A DNA stretch of 62,964 bases, from NCBI GenBank assembly GCA_017403955.1, contig JAFRDH010000015.1, forward strand, positions 1 to 62,964. The letters run 5' to 3'. Source of the DNA: Mogibacterium sp. GTDB taxonomy: Bacteria > Bacillota > Clostridia > Peptostreptococcales > Anaerovoracaceae. Each line of letters opens with the position of its first letter. The first letter of the stretch is position 1. Of the stretch, positions 31,101 to 42,821 are shown piece by piece. Both the position numbers and the translations under genes were made by a program. The notes beneath the pieces were generated by a model. That model ran no database searches. It saw only the letters and a list, made by a program, of their open reading frames with translations, and was not told the origin of the DNA.

Positions 31101-34100
31101 TCGTCGGACTTCCTGACGGACTCGAAGCAGTCTATACCGGCAACACCGGTATTTCCGCATCAGAATATGTTGCAAGTGCAGATTTCAAATACGATACCAG
31201 GAACTACGAAAGACCTCAGGTCGGACCTTGCCGCTGGAAGATCGACAGATCCCCTGTAGACGTTTCGCAGACCATCTGGAACTACGAAGAACCATTCGTA
31301 TATGACGGAAACGAGAAAACCGTTGCCGTAGTAGGCATCCCTGAGGGTGCTTACGCTGAATACAGCAATGCCAGAGCAGTCCAGGCAGGAACATATATTG
31401 CGACGGCTAATATCATTGCGATGGACAGAGACAATCATGTCCCGTGCAAACTCGAGAACCTCACATGGAGGATCGAGAAGGGTGACTATGATATGAGTCA
31501 CGTTTACTGGGATTATGAGAGACCGTTCACATATGACGGCAGCGAGCACAGGATCGTTCTCAAGGGACTTCCTGAGGGCGTGTTCCCGACATACAGGAAC
31601 AACGCAAGAACAGATGCAGGTACATATACGGCTTCTGTATCGTTCAAGATCGCTGATGACCGCAACTACAGAGTCCCGACATTCGAGGACTGTGAATGGA
31701 CTATCCGCAAGGCTGAATACGATATGTCAGGTGTTCAGTGGAATTACAGCGGCGAGTTCAAGTATACAGGAAGGATGCACGAAGTCCTGCTGAGAGGACT
31801 TCCTGACGGAGTAAGAGCGGTTTATGCAGGTAATGCAGCAGCTGCATCCGGATCATATGAAGCTTCCGCAGACCTGATCCCATATGATCAGGACAACTTC
31901 AACAAGCCATCCATAAGGAACTGCAACTGGCAGATCGTCAAAGCTGACTATGAGATGGCTGCTGTCAAGTGGGACTATGCCGGTGCAAAGACATATAACG
32001 GCAGATCCCAGAGTGTGATGCTCGAGCAGCTTCCTAACGGAGTCAGTGCTGAATACACAGGCAACGAAGCTGTTGAGGTAGGCAAGTATACAGCCAAAGC
32101 TGTTCTCAAGGTCTCCGACCCTGCGAACTACAATACTCCTGCTGTAAGTGACTGCGACTGGGAGATCGTTCCTGCAGACTACAACATGGCGGAAACTTCC
32201 TGGAATTATGTTCCGGGCGAAGTAACATTCGACGGGGAAAGAAAGAGCATCGAGATCGTAGGACTCCCGGGCAACGTAAGTGCTTCATATGAAGGCAATT
32301 CCGCTATCCAGGCAGGCGATTATGTTGCGACAGCTACTTTCACAACTACAGATACCAACTTCAAGGCACCTGAGACCATCAGATTCCCATGGAGCATCGG
32401 CCGTGCTGACTGCGACATGAAGTCTGTCAGATGGGATTACACGAATGAGTTCACATATGACGGACTCCCTAAGAGCATTGAGGTCAAGGGCCTTCCTTCG
32501 AACGTAACGGTAGAATACGAGAACAACACTGCAACAGATGCAGGCACATATACTGCAGTTGCAAGATTCAAGACAGATACCGCAAACTATAATGTTCCTG
32601 CTCCGATGAGCTGTGAATGGGTCATCAACAAGGCTGATGCGGATATCAGAAGAGTAAGATGGGATTACTCGCAGGCGTTCACATATGACGGTGAGACTAA
32701 GGTCATCGAGCTTGCAGGACTTCCTGACTATATCAAGGCAGAGTACTCCGGCAATGCCGGAACAACAGTCGGCAAGTATACGGCAAGTGCGACTCTGATG
32801 CCGGATAATACAGACAACTACAACATCCCTGTGATCGGAAGCTGCGACTGGGAGATCCTCAAGGCAGATTACGATATGTCGGATACAAGATGGGCAGGAG
32901 ATATGGAGTATGTCTATGACGGTACTGAGAAATCCATATTCCTTGAAGGCCTGCCTGAAGGTGTAGAGCCTGTATACAACTCCAATGCCGGAACAGAAGC
33001 AGGCGAATACACAGCTTCGGCAGAGCTGAGATATGATGAGGCGAACTACAACAAGCCGTACGCACCTCAGCAGAAGTGGTCAATTTACAAGACTTCATAC
33101 GATATGTCAACTGTTGCGTGGAATTACACAGACAGCTTTATCTATGACGGCACTGAGAAATCGATCTCACTCACCGGCGTTCCTGAAGGACTCACACCTG
33201 TCTATAAGGGCAACACCGGAACAGAGTCGGGCAGCTACGAGGCTGAAGTTTCCTTCGAATATGATGAGAGGAACTACGAGAAACCTGTATTCGGCGGATG
33301 CAGATGGGAGATCGGCATGGCCGATGCGCCTGTAAATGCAGAGGGCATAAAGTGGAATTACACTGGTCCGTTCGTATATGATGGAACACCTAAGAGCGTT
33401 GCGATCGCTGAGAAAGTGATCGAGCAGGGATTCTTCGGAAGACTGCGCGGCAAGAAGGCTGTTGTAGCACTTGAAGGTGTACCGGAAGGATTTGATGTCG
33501 TATACGAGAACAATGTCCAGACAGACGCCGGCGTCTACTATGCTTCAGCCAGACTGATCAATCCTGATGACACCAACTACAGAGAATTCACTGTACCTGA
33601 GTGCAGATGGGAGATCGTAAAGGCCGAGATAGATACTTCCGGAGCTAAGTGGAACTACGAAGGAGCTTTCACATATGACGGTGAAGAGAAGTCGGTAGAA
33701 CTTGTCGGACTGCCTGATACAGTAACTGTTACCTACACCAATAATGCTGCAGTGAATGCCGGCGAATATGAAGCGCTTGCTCATATCGAGGCTGCTGATC
33801 CTAAGAACTATGAACAGCCAAAGCCGGTCAAGGGATGCTGGTGGCAGATCAACAAGGCAACATATGATATGTCCGGTGCTTCATGGGCATATGAAGCTGA
33901 AGAGGTTTATGACGGCAAGGAAAAGACCGTTACACTCATCGGACTGCCTGAAGGTGTAAGAGTCGAAGCTTACAGAGGCAACAAGGCGATCGAAGCAGGC
34001 AACTACACTGCAGAAGCATCGCTCGACTTCAGCAACAAAGACAACTTTGAAACACCTGAAGTTCCTGACCTCAAGTGGAGGATCCGCAAGAAAAAGATTT

Positions 34101-34570
34101 CCACAGAGAACGCGAGCTGGAACTATGACGCAAGCACACTCTTCGTATATGATGAGAAACCGAAAGAAGTAAAACTTGTCGGACTTCCGCAGGATGTCGA
34201 TGTTGTATATATCGACAACATCAAGATCAATGCCGGAACATATACTGCAAGAGCAAGACTGACATATGATACCAGGAACTGTGAAGCGGATGAGATCCCT
34301 GATCTCAAGTGGACGATCCACAAAGCGAACTATGATGTTGAACATGTTCACTGGAGCTACGATAAGCCATTCAAGTATGACGCTTATGAGAAGAGCATCG
34401 TGCTGAGAAACGTACCGAAGTCCATCGATATAAGATACAGAGACAACAAGGCGTCGGCAGTCGGAACATATACGGCTAAGGCTTATCTGACATATGACAG
34501 TGAGAACTACAATCCTCCGGAAATCGATACTACCATCGACTGGGAGATCGTTCCGAGAGACCGTGACTAG
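28187..34570 (+). CDS. Giant tandem-repeat protein (2127 aa), BspA-like N-terminus, no signal peptide
   Basis: Residues 1-150 include BspA/DUF285-type repeats (AELFKGCKGMEKADLSGFHTEGVTDMHSMF, MFEGCTRLKELDIS). Residues about 180-245 are a Flg_new-like domain (YVFTGWNTQEDGQGK), then an Ig-like segment to about 330. The rest is 23 tandem repeats of 73-100 residues, consensus KADYDMS-VRWDY--FTYDGTEK followed by SVELVGLPEGV and AGTYTA, ending in C-W-I. They resemble MBG-like beta modules of clostridial adhesins. There is no signal peptide, membrane helix or LPxTG; an in-frame TAG lies four codons before the ATG, so no N-terminal extension exists. The protein ends VPRDRD. It precedes the CorC-like gene by 21 bp. 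Location and role are unknown. Confidence 0.85.
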   Translation: MDKNFIKVDKWGTCLWGIDETGRLFINEGIAGDVRETGVPWENYRGLITEASVIGNVTFPEGSSTAELFKGCKGMEKADLSGFHTEGVTDMHSMFEGCTRLKELDISCMDTTSCKDMTRMFAKCARLTDILLGEKFIITGDGTTSTDRLAIKAAGKYKRARVIDAEGSSVFYHENAGRGIVIEKKTVPDTRYVIEDVMFNSPAEKYVFTGWNTQEDGQGKTIQPGREVRGIDEDIDLYAVWASAPEIGEVHPIPEFAFGEPIPFEVPEIVSANDPMVTGFLEVSPNGEEGTWKAIDHNTVLPVSCSGWLVRLCAENSVGKSFSNPVRLRIRKAIIDMSGVRWAEESDMTYNGEPKHVWVEGLPTGLDSEYTGNEAVEAGTYVASININYDDENYKEPLLVREHEWSIKKASYDMSQVHWDYSESFTYDGTVRRVELVGLPEGVTVTYSGNEASDAGVYTAAAEFGYDSVNFEKPADVVPCVWEIRKAVIDPADLIWSEYEDFVYDGEPKEVHITNLPEDADVYYEGAEETPAGKYLARAALRGNYCASGPVEYEWEIVKASYDMSEVRWDYNGPFTYDKAAHGVALTGVPAPLEVKYRFNSGVCAGDYEAEASFISPDTHNFFTPDDMTIKWSILKQVADMSGVKWNYTGPFTYNGELRRIELEGLPEGVYADYEEASASNAGVYKAHAILKYDYDNMVAEQPADCQWKINRDRIDVSNVRWDYTEAFTYDGSEHGVYLMGLPEGLNVEYTDNVKIEAGKYAASATLTPTDATNFEAPEVSGCTWAINKAPIERNNLEWTDFSTFVYDGTEKTVEIISDIGDDLNVEYIYNKQKNAGRYFAKAIFSAVDDNNFKAPNPVGCSWSISKAEHDMAGVVWDYTKPFVYDGTRKTVRLTGVPEGVSVSYTNASQTDAGDYTAIAKFTTNDTHNYNANIPDMSLDWRIDKAEFDLTEVRWQEERGFAFDGTDKSVALVGLPDGLEAVYTGNTGISASEYVASADFKYDTRNYERPQVGPCRWKIDRSPVDVSQTIWNYEEPFVYDGNEKTVAVVGIPEGAYAEYSNARAVQAGTYIATANIIAMDRDNHVPCKLENLTWRIEKGDYDMSHVYWDYERPFTYDGSEHRIVLKGLPEGVFPTYRNNARTDAGTYTASVSFKIADDRNYRVPTFEDCEWTIRKAEYDMSGVQWNYSGEFKYTGRMHEVLLRGLPDGVRAVYAGNAAAASGSYEASADLIPYDQDNFNKPSIRNCNWQIVKADYEMAAVKWDYAGAKTYNGRSQSVMLEQLPNGVSAEYTGNEAVEVGKYTAKAVLKVSDPANYNTPAVSDCDWEIVPADYNMAETSWNYVPGEVTFDGERKSIEIVGLPGNVSASYEGNSAIQAGDYVATATFTTTDTNFKAPETIRFPWSIGRADCDMKSVRWDYTNEFTYDGLPKSIEVKGLPSNVTVEYENNTATDAGTYTAVARFKTDTANYNVPAPMSCEWVINKADADIRRVRWDYSQAFTYDGETKVIELAGLPDYIKAEYSGNAGTTVGKYTASATLMPDNTDNYNIPVIGSCDWEILKADYDMSDTRWAGDMEYVYDGTEKSIFLEGLPEGVEPVYNSNAGTEAGEYTASAELRYDEANYNKPYAPQQKWSIYKTSYDMSTVAWNYTDSFIYDGTEKSISLTGVPEGLTPVYKGNTGTESGSYEAEVSFEYDERNYEKPVFGGCRWEIGMADAPVNAEGIKWNYTGPFVYDGTPKSVAIAEKVIEQGFFGRLRGKKAVVALEGVPEGFDVVYENNVQTDAGVYYASARLINPDDTNYREFTVPECRWEIVKAEIDTSGAKWNYEGAFTYDGEEKSVELVGLPDTVTVTYTNNAAVNAGEYEALAHIEAADPKNYEQPKPVKGCWWQINKATYDMSGASWAYEAEEVYDGKEKTVTLIGLPEGVRVEAYRGNKAIEAGNYTAEASLDFSNKDNFETPEVPDLKWRIRKKKISTENASWNYDASTLFVYDEKPKEVKLVGLPQDVDVVYIDNIKINAGTYTARARLTYDTRNCEADEIPDLKWTIHKANYDVEHVHWSYDKPFKYDAYEKSIVLRNVPKSIDIRYRDNKASAVGTYTAKAYLTYDSENYNPPEIDTTIDWEIVPRDRD

Positions 34571-34591
34571 AGAGAGGTTTATTCGAATTAT

Positions 34592-35851
34592 ATGAACAGC
34601 TATTTGATAGCGATTATCGGACTGGTCCTGTGCTCGACTTTCTTCTCGGGCACAGAGACCGCCTTCTCATCAGTCAACAAGATCAAAATGAAGAATCTTG
34701 CGGCTGATGATAATAAAAGAGCAGAGATCGTGCTTGACCTGACAGAGAATTTTGACAGGCTCATCACTACTATTCTTGTAGGCAATACCATTTCAAATAT
34801 CGTGATGACGACTGTAGCGACAGTCTACGGTATCATCACATGGGGCAACAAAATCGGACCAACGATCGCCACGGTCATGGTCACTATTCTTGTACTTGTT
34901 TTCGGTGAGATTTCGCCTAAGATCATTGCAAGGGAATATGCCGAAGAAGTAGCGCTTTTCCTCGCGCCTTTCGTTAAGGGGCTTATCATTATCCTGACGC
35001 CGATCACATTTATTTTCATGGGACTGAAGGTCCTGCTCAAGAAAATGATCGGCAAGAACGATGCCCCTGAATTCTCCGAAGACGAACTTCTGACTATCGT
35101 TGAAGAGGCAGAGGCAGGCGGTGCTATCGGAGAGGAGCAGAGCGAACTGATCGCCAACGCGATAGAATTCAACGACGTAGAGGCGCTGGATATCCTGACT
35201 CCGAGAGTCGATATCGTTGCGATCGAAAAGGGAACACCTATCAGCGAGATCAAGCAGGTGTTCAGAGAATCCGGTCTTTCGAGAATTCCTGTCTATGAGG
35301 ATGACCTCGATAACATCATCGGTGTCCTCAACCAGAAGGATTTCTATAACAATAATGTAAAGACCATCAAAGACGTAGAGAGGATAATCAAGCCGGTAGC
35401 ATATGTTGCAGAGACACTCAAAGCAGCAGTTCTTCTCAAGAAGATGCAGGCCAAAAAGACTCATATTGCTATTGTTGTTGACGAGTACGGCGGAACGACC
35501 GGACTTGTTACGCTTGAAGATATAATTGAAGAAATCGTAGGAGACATCTATGACGAGCACGACGCGGTCGTTTCGAGAGATGTAAGACCTGCCGGACCGG
35601 ATACCTTTATGGTCTCGGGCGGAGCGAACCTCGAAGATTTCTTCGATATGTTTGATGAAGAAATCGATGCTGATGCCAATACGATCAATGGATGGGTCAT
35701 GATAGAACTTGACCGGATCCCGAGAGAGGGCGACGCCTTCGATTATGAATCGAGACACAAACTCTTCCATGTCAGAGTTACCAAGGCGGACAACCGCAGG
35801 GCTCTGATGACACGTATCCGTGTCGAAGACAAACCGGAAGAAGACGCATAA
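34592..35851 (+). CDS. Hemolysin C/CorC (CNNM)-family transporter
   Basis: 419 residues. An N-terminal CNNM/DUF21 membrane domain (about 1-180; FSGTETAFSSVNKIKMKNLA and GNTISNIVMTTVATVYG are conserved), a CBS domain pair (about 195-325, DILTPRVDIVAIEKG and THIAIVVDEYGGTTGLVTLEDIIEEIVGDI), and a C-terminal CorC_HlyC domain. Members are proposed magnesium/cobalt exporters controlled by Mg-ATP binding at the CBS pair. It follows the giant repeat gene by 21 bp and precedes secA by 28 bp, so all three could be co-transcribed. AGAGAGG lies upstream. Confidence 0.9.
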   Translation: MNSYLIAIIGLVLCSTFFSGTETAFSSVNKIKMKNLAADDNKRAEIVLDLTENFDRLITTILVGNTISNIVMTTVATVYGIITWGNKIGPTIATVMVTILVLVFGEISPKIIAREYAEEVALFLAPFVKGLIIILTPITFIFMGLKVLLKKMIGKNDAPEFSEDELLTIVEEAEAGGAIGEEQSELIANAIEFNDVEALDILTPRVDIVAIEKGTPISEIKQVFRESGLSRIPVYEDDLDNIIGVLNQKDFYNNNVKTIKDVERIIKPVAYVAETLKAAVLLKKMQAKKTHIAIVVDEYGGTTGLVTLEDIIEEIVGDIYDEHDAVVSRDVRPAGPDTFMVSGGANLEDFFDMFDEEIDADANTINGWVMIELDRIPREGDAFDYESRHKLFHVRVTKADNRRALMTRIRVEDKPEEDA

Positions 35852-35879
35852 TAATCAGTAAAGGAGCGTAGAAACTAAA

Positions 35880-38642
<2,763 letters not shown>

Positions 38643-38692
38643 TTGTCTGCTGGTCGTGACGCTGAGCTTCAGGAGAAGGAGGTTATAAGAAA

Positions 38693-38971
38693 ATGGCTGT
38701 AGTTTTGATAATATTGGCGGTCGTAGTTGTTTACGGTATCGTATGCTACAACTCACTGACCAAAGCTAAGAACCGTATCGAACTGGCTGAGCAGGAACTT
38801 ATCAAGTATCAGGAATCGGGAGATGACCGTGATATTGATAATGCTATGAAGTATTACAATGCGGTCATCCGTGACTACAATACTATGGTTGAAGCATTCC
38901 CTGCCAGATTCATAGCTGAACTTTTCAATTTCCCTAAAATGCATTCAGAGCACTTCGACGAAGGACTCTAA
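38693..38971 (+). CDS. Short LemA-like membrane protein
   Basis: 92 residues, about half the normal LemA length. It keeps the N-terminal membrane helix (VVLIILAVVVVYGIVCYNSL) and the C-terminal LemA signature YYNAVIRDYNTMVEAFPARFIAELFNF, but the central part with the long antiparallel helices is missing: the two ends are joined by only about 30 residues. The reading frame is intact with a good AGGAGG, so it looks like a shortened form rather than a broken gene. It is directly followed by a DUF2207 gene, the usual LemA partner. Function in the family is unclear (cell envelope). Confidence 0.75.
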   Translation: MAVVLIILAVVVVYGIVCYNSLTKAKNRIELAEQELIKYQESGDDRDIDNAMKYYNAVIRDYNTMVEAFPARFIAELFNFPKMHSEHFDEGL

Positions 38972-38993
38972 GCTGTATCAAGGAGATAAAGAC

Positions 38994-40943
38994 ATGAGGA
39001 CACAAAAGCACCGGGCACCGGTGATCCTGAGGGTCGCGGCTCTGACGGCGGTATTATCACTGTTCGTCTTTGGCCTGCCGCTTGTGGGTCATCAGGCATA
39101 TGCCGAGGACAATACTTATTCGACACCATCCTTCCATGTCGATGTCACTGCTTCTGAAGACAATTCGTTTCAGGTAGAAGAAACAATTGATGTGGACTAC
39201 ATCTATCCTCATCACGGGATCTACAGATACATTCCAACAAATGGAATACACATCACACGTCTGTACGTCCCGGGATATGACTATGAGACTTACTCTCAGA
39301 ATGGCTACAAAGTCGTAAAAATAGGCAGCGGCAGCTACACTTTGACCGGTCCGAACACATACTATGTCAACTACAACATGGCGTTTTATGATGACGAGGA
39401 CACATCGCTTGACCGTATGGCGCTCAACGTCATTCCGACAGGTTGGGAAACCGCGATAGATCATGCTTCCGCCACGATCACTTTGCCTAAACAGGCAGAC
39501 CTCAGCAAAGTCCAGATCTACTCCGGAACTTACGGAACTGAAGGCAATGAGGACAATGCTGAAGTGACTACTTCTGCCGACGGCAGGACGATCCAGGTCG
39601 ATGCATATAATATCCCGGCTTATCACGGGGTCACTGTCATACTCGAGCTGCCGGAAGGCTACTGGGTCGGCGAGACAGAATATGGCGCTCTGAATTCATT
39701 CGTATACCTGCTGTTCCTTCTCGGACCTGTAGGAGCATTCATGCTCTGGTTCGTTTACGGCAGGGACGAGCGTATGGTCAAAACGCTTGAATTCTATCCT
39801 CCTGATGATCTGACACCGGGGGAGATCGGATATGTTTATGACGGAAACGTAGACAAGAGAGACCTTGTTTCTACTATCGTTTATATGGCGGACAAAGGAT
39901 ATCTTGCGATCGAGCAGGAGAACCGCAAAGACTTCATACTCACATCGCTGAGCGACCCTGCTGAGGATGAACCGAAATACGTCCGCACACTTTTCTCCGG
40001 TCTTTTCCCAAAGTCAAAGCGTGTCAATACAAGCAAGCTCGGGGTCGCCTTCGGAAGGAAATATGAAAAAGCCGAGGAGCAGGTCCCGGAACGTCCGACA
40101 TACCTATATGGCTCCAAGCATACTCCGCAGTCGTGGGTCGCAAGGGGAGTCGGTGTACTGGCAAGCGCGATGCCTGTAGTCGCATTCTCGATGTGGGAGA
40201 TCATGAACGAATCAGCAGACGGTTTTGTCGGTCTCGCATGGGGCGCAGTACACATTCTGCTGGCAACATTGGTATTCTGCCATGCTGTGGATCATGCCCG
40301 CAGCGCTAGCAGGCTCAAGACAGCACTCTGGATCTGCCTTGGACTCTGGCTTACTATGGCAGGAATCGTACCAACACTCGGAGTTTCCGAACTGATGGAG
40401 AATATAAGCGATGCCAAAGCTATGCTTCTTACGGCGCTGGTAGTTATCGGAACGGGTATATCGATGTTCCTGGCGATCATCTCGCTGTCAGTCACTCCGA
40501 AATACAGAAATCTGATGGGCAGAGTACTTGGCTTCAGGGACTTCATCAGAACTGCAGAACTTGATCAGCTCAATGAGCTCGTTGAGCAGGATCCAGAATA
40601 CTTCTACCATATCATTCCGTATGCGTATGTATTCGGCCTGACCAACAGATGGATCAAGAAGTTTGAGAATATCGAGGTAGTGCAGCCTAAGTGGATCAGG
40701 ACTCCTTACGGTTATGGCGGCTTTGACAGATTCGATGCCTACATGATGGGAAGAATGATGAGCGACTGCACTGCAAGCGTAGGCAACAATATACATCTTC
40801 CGCAGCATTCCGGAAGCAGCGGCGGCTGGGGCGGTTCATCCGGCGGCTCGTCCGGCGGTGGAAGCAGCTGGAGCGGAGGCGGCTTCTCCGGTGGTGGTTT
40901 CTCCGGCGGAGGCGGCGGAGGCGGAGGCGGTGGCGCCTGGTAG
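38994..40943 (+). CDS. DUF2207-family membrane protein
   Basis: 649 residues. Signal peptide (about 1-37, cleavage after HQAYA), an extracellular DUF2207 beta domain (DVTASEDNSFQVEETIDVDYIYPHHGIYRYIPT), a membrane segment at about 240-262 (FVYLLFLLGPVGAFMLWFVYG), a cytoplasmic domain (PGEIGYVYDGNVDKRDLVSTIVYMADKGYLAIE), further helices about 385-505, and a Gly/Ser-rich tail ending in G-A-W. That layout is standard for DUF2207 proteins paired with LemA. The role is not known. RBS AAGGAGA. Confidence 0.88.
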   Translation: MRTQKHRAPVILRVAALTAVLSLFVFGLPLVGHQAYAEDNTYSTPSFHVDVTASEDNSFQVEETIDVDYIYPHHGIYRYIPTNGIHITRLYVPGYDYETYSQNGYKVVKIGSGSYTLTGPNTYYVNYNMAFYDDEDTSLDRMALNVIPTGWETAIDHASATITLPKQADLSKVQIYSGTYGTEGNEDNAEVTTSADGRTIQVDAYNIPAYHGVTVILELPEGYWVGETEYGALNSFVYLLFLLGPVGAFMLWFVYGRDERMVKTLEFYPPDDLTPGEIGYVYDGNVDKRDLVSTIVYMADKGYLAIEQENRKDFILTSLSDPAEDEPKYVRTLFSGLFPKSKRVNTSKLGVAFGRKYEKAEEQVPERPTYLYGSKHTPQSWVARGVGVLASAMPVVAFSMWEIMNESADGFVGLAWGAVHILLATLVFCHAVDHARSASRLKTALWICLGLWLTMAGIVPTLGVSELMENISDAKAMLLTALVVIGTGISMFLAIISLSVTPKYRNLMGRVLGFRDFIRTAELDQLNELVEQDPEYFYHIIPYAYVFGLTNRWIKKFENIEVVQPKWIRTPYGYGGFDRFDAYMMGRMMSDCTASVGNNIHLPQHSGSSGGWGGSSGGSSGGGSSWSGGGFSGGGFSGGGGGGGGGGAW

Positions 40944-40991
40944 CCTCGTGCCGGCAAGCCTACTTTAATTCAACGAAGGGTTTTGGGTTTT

Positions 40992-41684
40992 ATGAAGAAA
41001 TATGTTATTTTCGATTTTGATGGTACTCTTATCAATACGAATGATGTTATTGTAGGTTCGTGGCAGGCGACTTATGATCATTATCTCGGGCGCAGGGTGA
41101 GCCGGAAAGAGATCGAGCTTTCTTTCGGCGAGACTCTGGTGGATACGATCCGGAAGATGATCCCGGGCGCTGATGTGGATGAGGTAGTTGATTACTACCG
41201 CACATGGCAGAAGAACCATCAGAAGGAAATGGTCACTATCTATGAAGGTATAAGGGAACTGTTGGACCAGCTCCGGAATATGGGCTGCGTTATCGGTGTA
41301 GGAACATCGAGGACGTCGGCCAGTTTCTGGAATTATATGAGACAGTTCGGTATGGAAGATACTGTCGATGAAGTCGTGACGATGGATGATGTCACGAGAC
41401 ACAAGCCGCATCCTGATACAGTCAATGTCGTGCTTGCCAGAATGGCAGGGCTTCCGGAGGGGAGCGAGATCCCTGAAGAGATCCGCAAGGAGGCGATAAT
41501 GCTCGGCGATACCAGATTCGATATCGGGTGTGCAACAAATGCGGGTGTAGACAGTGTTCTTGTCACATGGGGACGCGAGATAGACTATAATGAAATAACC
41601 GCCTGGGGTACGGCGCCGACATATATAATCGGCAGACCGTCGCAGTTCCTTGAACTCATAGGATCTGCTCACCAGACAGAATAA
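40992..41684 (+). CDS. HAD-family hydrolase (PpaX/Gph-like phosphatase)
   Basis: 230 residues. HAD motif I is VIFDFDGTLINTN (nucleophile Asp8 and Asp10), motif II GVGTSRTS, motif III Lys in TRHKPHPDTV, motif IV IMLGDTRFDIGCATNAG. A helical cap (about 20-85) places it in subfamily I with phosphoglycolate phosphatase and pyrophosphatase PpaX. Start at ATG 40992, where AAGGG is about 11 bases upstream; a TTG at 40983 is too close to that site. The gene is followed by prfB 22 bp later. Confidence 0.85.
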   Translation: MKKYVIFDFDGTLINTNDVIVGSWQATYDHYLGRRVSRKEIELSFGETLVDTIRKMIPGADVDEVVDYYRTWQKNHQKEMVTIYEGIRELLDQLRNMGCVIGVGTSRTSASFWNYMRQFGMEDTVDEVVTMDDVTRHKPHPDTVNVVLARMAGLPEGSEIPEEIRKEAIMLGDTRFDIGCATNAGVDSVLVTWGREIDYNEITAWGTAPTYIIGRPSQFLELIGSAHQTE

Positions 41685-41706
41685 CACTGAATTAATCGGA
41701 GGCAGA

Positions 41707-42817
41707 ATGATTAAGCTGGACGAAATAAAAAGTCAACTTCCTGAGCTTGCAGCAAAGCTGGAGGAAGTGGGAGGTTATCTTTGACCCGGAGGGTCTTGCT
41801 AAGCGAATCAAAGAACTCGAAGATGAAAGCCTGAAAGCGGGCTTCTGGGATGATCAGAGAAAAGCCCAGAAAGTGCTCAAGGAGAAGAAGTCTCTGGAGG
41901 ACAGGCTCAGCGGATTCGAGAAGATCTCAGCAGGGATCGAGGAAATACCTGAACTTATAGAAATTGCCGAAGAACTTGATGACGAAGACGAGGCTAAGTC
42001 AGTCATCAAGGCGGTTGAAAAAATAGCGGATGATCTTGAAGACCTCAAGACAAGGATGCTCCTTTCCGGAAAATATGACAGCAAGGATGCGATCCTCAGT
42101 ATCCACGCGGGTACGGGCGGCGTTGATGCCAACGACTGGGCGGAAATGCTGGAGAGGATGTATCTGAGATATTGCGAGAAGAAAGGCTTCAGGACCAAGA
42201 TCCTCGACAGACAGGATGACGTTGACTACGGCATCAAGAGTACGACTATTGAAGTTCAGGGCGATAACGCATACGGACTTCTGAAGTCAGAGACCGGTGT
42301 CCACAGACTTGTCAGGATCTCACCGTTCAACGCGATGGGCAAAAGACAGACTTCTTTTGCCGCGGTAGAAGTCGTTCCGGATATCGGAGATGATATCGAG
42401 GTCACTATCAATCCGCAGGATCTTAAAATCGATACTTACAGATCGGGCGGCGCAGGCGGACAGCACGTCAATACGACAGACTCAGCGGTCAGGATCACAC
42501 ATATCCCGACCGGCATAGTTGTCACGTGCCAGAATGAGAGATCTCAGATAATGAACCGCGAAGTAGCAATGAAGATCCTGATTTCCAAGCTGACAAGAAT
42601 CGCAGAGGAAGCTCACAAGGAGAACCTCAATGAGATCAAGGGCGACCAGTCGATGGCTACATGGGGATCCCAGATCAGAAACTATGTTTTCCAGCCGTAT
42701 ACAATGGTAAAGGATACAAGGACCGGCGCTGAAGTCGGCAATGTCGATGCAGTAATGGATGGCGACATAGACATTTTTGTCAGAGCCAAACTGTCGCAGG
42801 ACGCTTCTGTCAGGTAA
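41707..42817 (+). CDS. prfB: Peptide chain release factor 2 with programmed +1 frameshift
   Basis: The ATG at 41707 follows GGAGG and reads 25 codons to CTT, then meets TGA at 41782-41784. The sequence GGGAGG-TTAT-CTT-TGA-C is the classic RF2 autoregulatory slip site: skipping T41782 gives D-P-E-G in the long frame. The joined product (41707..41781 plus 41783..42817) is 369 residues, the usual RF2 size. The stop-codon-recognition motif SPF is in VRISPFNAMG and the catalytic GGQ in GGAGGQHVNTT. RF2 ends translation at UGA and UAA and senses its own level through the slip. Relevant here, UGA read as Sec at 23879 must compete with RF2. Confidence 0.97.
41771..41785 (+). promoter_or_regulatory. 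RF2 +1 frameshift signal
   Basis: SD-like GAGG, TTAT spacer, slippery CTT followed by the in-frame stop TGA-C. Peptidyl-tRNA-Leu slips forward one base when RF2 is scarce. Confidence 0.95.
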
Positions 42818-42821
42818 CAAA

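Noticed and set aside
28187-34570. CRISPR array or short tandem DNA repeats
   Set aside because: Repeats are at the protein level, about 78 codons long and diverged in DNA; there are no regular 28-37 bp repeats anywhere in the window.
40739-40957. Proline-rich ORF on the minus strand
   Set aside because: It is the complement of the Gly-rich tail of the DUF2207 protein.
41707-41784. prfB disrupted by a stop codon
   Set aside because: The TGA is the conserved programmed frameshift site (SD-like GAGG, CTT-TGA-C); the gene is intact.
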